From positions 406,128 through 470,127 of the forward strand of contig KN832570.1 of NCBI GenBank assembly GCA_000827205.1: a stretch of 64,000 nucleotides of DNA. The letters run 5' to 3'. Positions 55,851 to 64,000 of the stretch are shown here, piece after piece. Made by a program: the position numbers and the translations under genes. Positions within the stretch are counted from its first letter, which is position 1. Each line of letters begins with the position of its first letter. The notes under the pieces are model-generated. The model had not been told where the DNA came from and searched no databases. It was given only the letters and a program-made list of their open reading frames with translations. The stretch is from Plicaturopsis crispa FD-325 SS-3. Lineage: Eukaryota; Basidiomycota; Agaricomycetes; Amylocorticiales; Amylocorticiaceae.

Positions 55851-58188
55851 CTACTGCGCGATACTCATCAAGCTGCCGACAAAGGTGAGGATCTATGTGG
55901 GGGAAGTAAGGGAGGATAAGATGACGAGTGAACGAGCGTATAGAGATCAAAACGTACCAGGCGTGGCCGGACGTCTACAATATCTTCAGGGACCAGGAAG
56001 ATTAACGCGTTCATCTTCCTCGCAATGGAAATCGCCAGTTTCGCTGGAACAGGGTCAGATGTGGATGCGGGATAACTACAGCGGCTACATACCGTTCTGC
56101 CGGCGGTCCTCATAGCTTCCACTCTCGCTGACGTTGATGATCAGAGTTGGGTCGACGATACCGGGTCTCAATGCCTCGAGCAGGTCAAGGAAGAACAGCC
56201 CAGTGGTGATGGACGGATCCTTGAATGATCGGATGGGCCGCACAGAGGGCTTCGCCTTTTGTGCGGTGGTGTTTGCCCACTTCAGCATTTCTGTGTCGCT
56301 GATGGGGCGGCCCTGGCCCGACTTTGATAGTGATGTAAGTGTCTTTGTGATGTTCATCCTGCAGCAATGTTTAGAATGGACATCAGCGGGCAGAGCAGGT
56401 GAGCAGATAGGCAGGACTGACCGCATTAGCTGCCATACAAGACCGAGGACGAGCGTCTTCGAGCCGTCCACTATATCGGCACCCTGGATACCCACTAGAT
56501 GCATCCCGTTCTGTTTTCCGAGATCGACAACGTAGTTTGTGTTTTCCACGGCCTTGAAACGCGTCAGCTTGGCTTGGTTAGGCGTAACACCCGTCTCCTC
56601 CTCTTCCTCGCCTGCATCCCCCGTAAACGCAGGCTCGATCGGCCCCGCCTTTGGTTTGGACACTCGGCGCCAGATGACTGAGCCGGGGATGATCTTGTCG
56701 AATGCTTGCAGGATGATGAGCCCGTCCTTGAGGTTCTCGAACAAGTTGTGGACGCCGGGCTCGACACCGAGGGAGTTTAGCCAAAGCGTGAACACGCGCG
56801 CTTCGCGCTCGCCTTCGGCGTCGAAGTCGTCAACCGCACCGTAATCCTTCGCCTCTTGCTCATCGAGAGGCTCAAGGCTTGGCCATGTGTTGAATAGATT
56901 GGCGACGAAGGCCAAGTTCAGGCGGGGGTTGCCAGAGACGAGCGACGAGGGGGTCAGGTACTTGCGGCATCCGATGTTGGCTGCATTTTGGAGGACCTGC
57001 AGGGATATCATACTGATGAGTATGAGCAGGGCGTGATTTAGGGTGTATCAGACCTGTTCGGCGCGTTGGCGAAGATCGCGCGTCTGGAGGGGTGCGGTGG
57101 AGCATTCGTCTGGCTTAAGCTGGTGCAGTAGAACGGTGTAGTTTTCACCGTCCGACACGTCTCGGCTAAAGTTGTTCACTCTGGATAAAACGCAGGTCAG
57201 GAATTGCAGTGGATACCATGTGAATGCAGTGCACACCTCCGTTTCCAGCCCGCTGCTTTAAGATGGTAGTTAAACCAGCGCAACAAGATTTGGTCGGGAG
57301 TCAACCGCAGGAGGTCCTCGATTGTCTCACCCTCCTCGCAGAGTCTGTAGAGCTCTGGGTGGAGCTTGATGTCGACTTGCGCGAGTAGGCCCCTGCGTAT
57401 AACCTGCCAGATTAATCCGAGGATAAGATGCTCGCGACCCTCTGCTAGATCGGAGGAACCAATGTTGACGACGGAACATCCAATCGCCTTGGCAGAGGTG
57501 ATGACGATGTTGTTGTTCTCGGTAATCTGGAACGCGTTCAGCGCCTTGCGCGCGGTCGGCTTGTTGAGAACACGGCTGTCGATTGTGTCCGGCACGGAGT
57601 CGTTAATGAGCTTGCACAGGATGAGACCGTCACGGCATTCGTCGAAGAGCTGCATGGTGTCCGTCGGGATGGGGAATCGCGAACCGATGTCGGGGTCGTT
57701 CTCGAGCACACCGTTAATGTGATTTGTGAACTCGGCCCTTTCATCCTGGTTGATCGTGTGGCTCGTATTGGCATTGGCACCCTGGACTGTCACCTTTCCT
57801 GCCTTCGTGGGCAGAACCGATGTTTGGCGTGACGATCGTAGTTTGACGTTGAGCTGGGTAATTGTGAGTGGCGACTTCGACGCGTTATGTGCAGCCTGCG
57901 CACCTCGACCCAATCTTCGAGTTCCACCTTGCCACTCGCATCGACGCTGACATTCTTCAAGGTTTCTCGGGCACGGTCGTAGGACTCGCCACTAGCTTGC
58001 AGAGCGTGAAGAACAGAAGGCTTGTCGACGCGACCAGGGGTGTCGGTGTCGAGAGAGCTTCGTACTGGACGTAAGCCGGCGATTCAGGCCGCGATAAATT
58101 ACAGGACTCACTTGAATCTGTTTATCAACTCGAACATCTCATCTTGAGACACCTCTGGATACTTTTTCTGCAGGCGAATGGCTTGCAT
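55851..58188 (-). CDS. SAC6: Fimbrin, actin-bundling protein
   Basis: The minus-strand gene starts MQAIRLQKKYPEVSQDEMFE, followed by an EF-hand-like region (SLDTDTPGRVDKPSVLHALQ; YDRARETLKNVSVDASGKVE). Four calponin-homology domains follow. CH1: FPIPTDTMQLFDECRDGLIL, KLINDSVPDTIDSRVLN, EGREHLILGLIWQVIRRGLL. CH2: LRLTPDQILLRWFNYHLKAA, then VSDGENYTVLLHQLKPDECS. CH3: REARVFTLWLNSLGVEPGVH, LFENLKDGLIILQAFDKIIP, TLVLGLVWQLMR. CH4: DTEMLKWANTTAQKAK, TGLFFLDLLEALRPGIVDPT, AISIARKMNALIFLVPEDIV, ending ILTFVGSLMSIAQ. This is the complete fimbrin/plastin layout. The protein cross-links actin filaments in patches, cables and the cytokinetic ring and supports endocytosis. The acceptor of exon 2 is the least certain join. 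Confidence 0.95.
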
Positions 58189-58284
58189 TGTGCTGGTTGT
58201 TGACGAAGGAGAGGAAATAGGGAGCGTAGCCACGAAATCGGAAGTCCATTTGTTTCGGTTTCCGAGTTTCTTGACTGACGCAGG

Positions 58285-58482
58285 ATGGCTGCGCACCGTC
58301 ATCACCATTTCGTCTTGTATGCTGTGCTTTTCGGTCTTGGCTTTACCGTCGGCTCTACCTTGGATTTCTGGCGATGCTCTCCGGATGGACCGTGTCTATA
58401 TATGCATCGGAATGTCGCTGCGCAGCAGGACGCAGCCAAGACGCAGCAGCGTCTGACTGAGCTGACGGCGAAATCTGGGTGA
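58285..58482 (+). CDS. Possible 65-residue single-pass membrane protein
   Basis: The frame starts MAAHRHHHFVLYAVLFGLGF, continuing into TVGSTLDFWRCSPDGP, then a charged helix (NVAAQQDAAKTQQRLTELTA). A short N-terminus, one helix of about 18 residues and a coiled-coil-like tail is a believable small organellar or ER membrane protein. It is divergent from fimbrin with only 96 bp between start codons. No family recognised; it could also be the first exon of a longer gene or chance. Confidence 0.4.
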   Translation: MAAHRHHHFVLYAVLFGLGFTVGSTLDFWRCSPDGPCLYMHRNVAAQQDAAKTQQRLTELTAKSG

Positions 58483-59062
58483 AGGGCTATGCTGAATTGT
58501 CTATTTCGATTGGCAAACTCGGCACTACTGAGGCCAGCCTGCATCCTCGTGGTGCGGAGGACACAGTATCTCATATGTTGAGGAGTTGGTGTGAAGTGAG
58601 TGTTTCACGGTTTATCGATAACAGCGTGAACTGATTTCACCTTCTCCGTAGCTTTCGCCGTATCCACTAAATGTCCATATCGGCAGCTTGCAGTCGACGA
58701 CGTGCTTGTATGGCCTGACACTTCCTCGCTGAGGCTCGACTTCTAAGCAGATATGATATTGCTCTATGTATGATGGTCCATCCCCGCTCGTCCTCCGGCA
58801 CCTGCGCGTGCGCGATGCGCACTGCGGGCAGGATGTCATCGTGTACACTATCGCCTTACCTTTGCTTGGGCCAAATCGGACGCACCAGGCGTCAGGCTAT
58901 ACTCTATATCCTATGGACCATTGCGAAGGCGCCGCTACAATTCCAGAATCTAGGGACACGCTACACACAGAATTACACGGTCGATTATAACAGTACAACA
59001 GATGCGATGGACGAAAACAAATAGCGAATAATCGATAACAATACTCAGGCCTTCCCTGTCTC
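58483..59062. other. Spacer downstream of small ORF, before polo-like kinase 3' end
   Basis: 580 bp with no frame of recognisable character. Confidence 0.45.
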
Positions 59063-62000
59063 TCAGTCTTCCTCGAACAAGTCCACGAATTGTTCAAACA
59101 CTTTCATCCTCTCCCCTACCAACTTACCCCCGCGCCCCAACCTGTATCGTTTCGCGACGTCGTTCACTGCGGTCAGCTCAACCCACTCTTCATCGGAATC
59201 TACGTCCAGGATAGTGCCATCTATGAACATGACGCGGTAGCGACCACCTTGGCTCACGTGTGATCCATGGCGAATGCACCATCCGACGTTTGGGATGCAT
59301 CGCGTCTACAGCAACCCCGGAGTGTGCTCGGCCGTCATGATACTCAAGTGCCGAGAGGACGTGGTGTTCGCGCCGGGTGGTGGAGCGAAAGATTCTACGG
59401 TCGATGCTAGGAATTTGGCGTCTGAATCCTGTGCGATCATCGCCGATTTTTGCGACTGCTCGAGTACCAATCCCTCGGCTTTGATGACCACTGGTACAGC
59501 AGTGCTGGCGAATTTCGCGGTCGTCGATGGTGAATAAGGTTTTTCGGTAACGGAGTCTGTCTTCGGCGACCGCGCAGCCGCTTGTGGCATTGTCTCGACA
59601 GTCTCGCAAATGCGTAGGAATTGCACCAAAGAAGCCATGCCCTTTCCTTCCACACCGACGTCCGCAAACGGCAATCCCCCAGCGCCAACCGTCTTCCACT
59701 GCATAGTTTTCTTGGTCCATTCGCCGCCCTCGCAGGACTGCATGGGAACATATCTGGCGATCTCGACCTCTGGCGAGTCCTGTCGACGTGACAGCCGTAT
59801 GCGCATCGTCGCTTGCTGCGGCGCACCCTTCGTCGTGGGCTGCGTCTGGGCGTGCACTGAGGACGGAGGTGGGGAGAGGATCTCGATGTCTGCGTGCGGC
59901 CCGTTCGCCATCAGCGTGCACCTTGCCTCCGGCGTCCACATGACGAGCTGTAACATCCGTGTATATATCAGTTAATGGCATTGCTATCATTCATGATTGA
60001 CCGAAATACCTGAGGTGTCTTTTGCTTAATCTGCTCGACCGCGCGCTTGGCGGCACTATATCGCTTCCAGTAACTCTGGGGCAGGGTGTTGAGAGTGTAA
60101 ATGGCGGACGGTTCGATTAGGCAGCATGGTGTGCTAAGGTGCGGCGCGCTGTATACTTTGACCTACGCCGGCATAAATACGTTACCACCGCGAAGAAGGA
60201 GGCAATGTTTACCTCGAGGCCCTCTCGGTCAACAACAAACACCTCGTCGCCCTTCCGATGTTTCCGTCTCTCGCCTTCACGGAGGTCGACAAGCACGGCG
60301 AGTGAGGGCAAAATCATCACCTGGCCTCCGAGTAGTTTGATAGTTTGCGGTGTCAGGAGATACGCCGTGAATGGTGTCGGGCGGCTGCTGACAATGTGTG
60401 GCGTCGGGGTAGCAGAGCGCGGAGCTGCAGGGATGTCGGGAGACGGCTCTGGCAGCTTGGCAGTGGGGATTGAAGGTACTGGGATTACACTAGCCGCGGT
60501 TGTGGCTATATTTTCGCGGGGTTGGACACAAGGAGAGTCGTCTTCGAGATTAATATGCAGTGGCTTCAGAGGCTGGCGCCGCACAACTGGTTTAGAGACC
60601 AAGGACGGTTGTTCTTTCGACAGTGCTGTCAAGCTGGGAGAGGGGGTCGCACTATCGGCTACAAGAGACGGCGTCGCGCTGGACGAGAACATGCGGCGCG
60701 GTCGGGATAAGGACGCCAACGACGCAAATTCGGTCGATATGGACACTGCGCGACGGGTCGGTGGGTCTGGTATGATTCCTCGTGCGGGATCCGAGACGAT
60801 ACGACGTGCTGGGACATCCACACGCAAGATGTCGCGGAGTTGGGCATTGGGACCCATTTTCTTGACCACGAGTTCCTCAAGGGCATCCTTTAGTGGAAAA
60901 TGGGGCTTCTCGTATCCAACTGGCTTCGTGGTAGGAGTTGGCGTTGGACGGACCCGATTGGTCCGTAGCTGAAGGGGCACACGGTCTACCGGTTCTGAGG
61001 TCTTCGAAGCCCGGTTCGTGGATAATGGGTACAAGTCGTTTTCTTTCCCGTTGGAGGAGCTAGGTGCGCTGAGTGGTTGGATCGGTAATGAGGAATCAAA
61101 AAAGTCGTGGAATGGAATACTGTGGAGTGCAATACGTTTCGAAGGATCCTGTTCCATGAGATGAGCTAACGAAATACGGAATTCGTGATCGGTCGACATA
61201 CCGCAAGTAAATCTGAAATGAGGCTTTGTGCTTGTTGGGAGAGATTGGACGAGGGCAGGTCGCGCATAATAAACACGTCGTCCTTAGTGGGAAATCCCTC
61301 AGAAATGACGCGAAATAGATATATCTCACGGGCCAGACTCACTTTGGAGAGAGATGGTCCACTGGAAAGGCAGGTGAAAATCAAGCGTCCAAGTGAGTAC
61401 AAATCTGCTGAGAACCTGTATGGCAGCGTGTCCTGGGTCAGATGTATCTCGCTCAAAGATATAGCGGCATGCAACCTACGAGGGGTCGTGATTCATTAAC
61501 GTTGTCCCACTTACTCTCGACGCCGACCCAAATCCAGACAATTTCTGGAAGCCACATATACTTCAGTACAGCTCTTAGCAACGAGTCGAAGAAAACACTC
61601 ACGACGCGATAATCATTCGTGAGCAAAACATTCTCTGTGCGGATATCACCGTGGACAACAGACTCTTGATTAAGGTATAGGAGAGCATCCACCAAGCTCT
61701 TGGCTATCCCGCGGACCTCGTTCTCTGTAAAAAATGATGGATGTCGCGATTGAAGATAGCAGTGTAGGGTTCCATGAGAGCAGAGCTCGAGGACTTGGTA
61801 CTCTGCATGCGGCGTGGAGAACACGGAATGGAGCGAAACGATGGTGGGATGGTGCAGACTGAGATACAGAGCAACTGACGAAGTGCTTCTTTCGTCTTGA
61901 TGGAATACTTGAATACGTGGTGTCTAGCCAGTAAGAAATATTGGCCTGAGCATCTCGACGGCTTATATGGTATCGATATGCACCTTCTTGAGTGCTATCT

Positions 62001-62204
62001 TGCGATTCCGGAGACGACCACGCTTGCACAAGGCAACATAGACGGTCGCCGTGCTGCCATTACCAATCTGTTCAAGTACGTCGTAGTTCTGTCCAAGTAT
62101 TCAGCAAGATACACCATTGCATGCTATGGGTCAAAGACCGTACTTACCTCGATTCCATCTGACATCTGCTGGTCTCTATCATCGAGGTTACCGGATATCG
62201 GCAT
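59063..62204 (-). CDS. Polo-like (PLK4/Sak-type) kinase with degenerate active site
   Basis: The start MPISGNLDDRDQQMSDGIE at 62204 joins a kinase N-lobe: NYDVLEQIGNGSTATVYVAL and RKIALKK with the ATP lysine. The next exon gives VFHQDERSTSSVALYLSLHH, VFSTPHAEYQVLELCSHGTL and ENEVRGIAKSLVDALLYLNQ. The catalytic loop is VVHGDIRTENVLLT (HGD instead of HRD). The following exon reads KLSGFGSASR, so the DFG aspartate is Gly. The activation segment is short and lacks a clear APE before YRFSADLYSLGRLIFTCLSS; the lobe ends DPSKRIALHSIPFHDFF. After a long linker come polo-box-like parts: FTAYLLTPQTIKLLGGQVMI, NTLPQSYWKRYSAAKRAVEQ, GMASLVQFLRICET and a final segment VGWCIRHGSHVSQGGRYRVM plus FIDGTILDVDSDEEWVEL. 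PLK4 drives centriole duplication in animals; mushroom fungi lack centrioles, so another role is likely. The activation-segment and last-exon joins are uncertain. Confidence 0.68.
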
Positions 62205-63041
62205 GATTCCCAAGAGTCAGAACAAAGATAGTAGGATGATTAGAGTGATTATAAGTTCATTGAGAGAGAACAGAGGATAGCGCTTGAGGCGGACATGAAA
62301 GAACGAAACAGAAATTGAGACGCGATGCGTCCAACGCGTTCTGCCAATTGGGCACGTGGATTTCTTCGGGTCATGCCGATGATTTGAGACTCCGCGAATA
62401 TGCGCGGTTTCATTTTCACGTCGTTCACCAATCGTTCACCACAAGTTCATTCTGACTAGAACTACGAAGCACCAGTTCCTGCTAATGGAGCGGCCAAAAA
62501 ACGATGGTGGTGGTCGTAGGTAGCGTTTTCACCCAACGCATGAAATATTTTTCGACTGACTGACCATGCCGTTCCTCCCCACAGAGTCGCTTAGGATGGG
62601 AATCGGTAACACTGTACCGGTTCAAGATATTGAGGTGGAGTGGTGCATCGAATTGCAGCTCATGAAACCCCTTGAACTCCCCTACCGGATGATACGCCCT
62701 AATTCTCACAAAATGTCTCAACACTTGACGCGCCGAAGAATCAAATTCACCCGGAGTGGAGACCTTGCCTGACCCGTCTAACCGAGGGTTCTCTTCTCAA
62801 AGTACTACCCGTGAAGCTATGAAACTACTCTCACATCTGAGCGGCCTCTGGTAACCGTACCTCCTATCTCGAGCGAGCGATGGTATAAATGCCCAACAAA
62901 CTTGCAAGGGGAAAGCCATTGCGACAACCACCCTCAGCCGCATACCTCCAAAGCAACTACCGGTCAAAAGGTGCATTCACATCTGTTGTATATAAAATAA
63001 AGTACCTGACATTAACACTCTTGATCACCAGCTCAGTTGCG
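62205..63041. promoter_or_regulatory. Divergent spacer polo-like kinase (-) / tyrosinase (+)
   Basis: 837 bp. Two TATA-like elements face the tyrosinase gene: tataaat at about 62884 and tataaaataaa at 62991. The second lies about 50 bp before the ATG, which would leave a very short leader. The rest shows no gene. Confidence 0.6.
62991..63001 (+). promoter_or_regulatory. TATA-box candidate for the tyrosinase gene
   Basis: The sequence tataaaataaa ends 40 bp before the start codon at 63042. Strong TATA elements are typical of highly inducible fungal genes, in keeping with a secreted or developmentally regulated enzyme. Confidence 0.5.
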
Positions 63042-64000
63042 ATGTTCTCCAGCCTTTCCAAATTGTCCGCGTTGGTCGCCGTCCTGGGGATCGCGTCCAC
63101 CGCCGACGCGTCCCCGACGTGCACCAAGCCCGCCGTCCGCAAAAACTGGAACACCCTCTCCAAGCCCGAGAAGACGGACTTCCTCAACTCCATCAAGTGC
63201 CTCGCCAAGCTTCCGCACAACCCCGCGCTGAAGACGACGTTCAACCCCGAGGGCCTGCCCAAGCGCAACGAGTCCGGCAGCTTCTACGACGACATCATCT
63301 TCATGCATATGGACATCAGCCCGCCGATGCACACGCAGGGGCTCTTCCTGCCATGGCACCGCTGGTACATCAACGCGTTCGAGGGCGCGCTGAAGGACAA
63401 GTGCGGCTTCAAGGGCACGCTGCCGTACTGGGACTGGACGAAGGATGCGGCTGACTTTGAGCACGCGTCCGTGTACATGGACGATGATGAGGAGAGTGGC
63501 TTCGGTGGATGGGGCGACCCCAAGCAGGACTTCCAGATCACGACCGGCGCCTTCAAGGACTTCGTAAGTAGTTCGACATTGCGCGACGGCGGCCTTTACT
63601 AAATAGTAAACCCGCAGCACGTTTCGTACCCCAACTACCACCGTGTCCGCCGCAACTTCACGCTGCAGCCGTACTTCCCCCTTAGCCGCTCCGAGTACCC
63701 GATCGCCGACCTCAAGGCCAACGAGACCTTCTCGGCCACTGAGGTGCAGCGCATGATTGGCGACTTTGACGGCGACTACCAGGCGATGTCGCAGTACATC
63801 GACGCTGAGCAGGGCGCGCGCTGGGCGGTGCACTTGATTGCAGGCGGCGACTTTGCGGACGCTTGCCCGACCAACGCCGTTGGCTGCACCCCGGACACCA
63901 AGTGGTCCGCCAACGACCCGCTGTTCTGGATCCACCACGCTTTCCTCGACAAGGTGAGCATTTGATACTCATTGTGAAGGCTCATGCTCAGTGTCCTTTC
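63042..64000 (+). CDS. Tyrosinase-domain copper oxidase, 3' end cut by window
   Basis: Exons 63042-63563 and 63618-63953; a third intron runs into the window edge. The start MFSSLSKLSALVAVLGIAST has a clear signal peptide, probably cut after ADA before SPTC. The CuA site shows IIFMHMDISPPMHTQGLFLP followed by WHRWYI, giving the expected His residues, then LPYWDWTKDA. The CuB site starts with ARWAVHLIAGGDFAD and NDPLFWIHHAFLD with the HH pair. This is the short secreted tyrosinase/catechol-oxidase-like type common in basidiomycetes and ascomycetes, as opposed to the long intracellular melanin tyrosinases. It would oxidise phenols to quinones outside the cell. The third CuB ligand and the C-terminus should lie beyond the window or have been passed in exon 2. 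Confidence 0.93.

Noticed and set aside
63033-63938. 301-residue minus-strand frame opposite the tyrosinase gene
   Set aside because: It is antisense to two clearly coding tyrosinase exons and spans their intron; GC-rich codon bias opens long antisense frames here.

Overview
The window reads as nuclear DNA of a filamentous basidiomycete (Agaricomycetes-like). It is gene-dense and moderately GC-rich, with short coding exons separated by many 45-85 nt GT-AG introns. It carries families typical of mushroom-forming fungi: three DUF6533 membrane proteins, a basidiomycete 7-TM protein, ABM-barrel proteins, a GST with a C-terminal DUF7962-like region and a tyrosinase. I see no rRNA, tRNA, CRISPR array or recognisable virus-like element. 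All gene models were built by hand from splice sites, phase and family resemblance; no database search was run.

Left part (1-16 kb): an APH-like kinase-fold gene broken by a 34-bp tandem duplication; an IKS1 kinase; TFIIA small subunit TOA2 (-); an F-box gene (-); an NFKBIL1/J-like protein; a long minus-strand gene carrying five copies of an exactly spaced C-x4-C-x12-C-x2-[C/H] module; and a YAP/Alf4/glomulin (DUF1760) gene (-).

Duplication zone (15.9-26.2 kb): two ABM-barrel paralogues with identical exon sizes lie either side of a tRNA-dihydrouridine synthase gene. Fragments of neighbouring genes (glomulin 5' end, 2OG-oxygenase 3' end) show that a glomulin-ABM-oxygenase segment was tandemly duplicated and later interrupted. 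A 236-bp MITE with 53-bp inverted repeats sits upstream of the first ABM gene, and the second copy provides the matching empty site. A 2OG-Fe(II) oxygenase (-) and a Dal5-type MFS transporter (+) follow.

Middle (26.7-46.3 kb): a tandem array of three DUF6533 genes; the NF-X1 zinc-finger protein FAP1 (-), divergent from a DUF7137-type protein; a GST-like gene (-); a long gene-poor stretch; a proline-rich disordered ORF; and an amidase with an apparent one-base frameshift.

Right part (46.6-64 kb): a SET/MYND methyltransferase; PEX13 (-); a 3.5-kb stretch with no gene I can recognise; a 7-TM membrane protein (-); fimbrin SAC6 (-) with a tiny divergent membrane ORF; a Polo/PLK4-like kinase (-) whose DFG aspartate appears lost; and a secreted tyrosinase cut by the window edge.

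Most genes are housekeeping (transcription, tRNA modification, peroxisome import, actin bundling, protein methylation). The accessory interest lies in the duplication zone, the five-module Cys protein, the degenerate polo-like kinase and the DUF6533 array.
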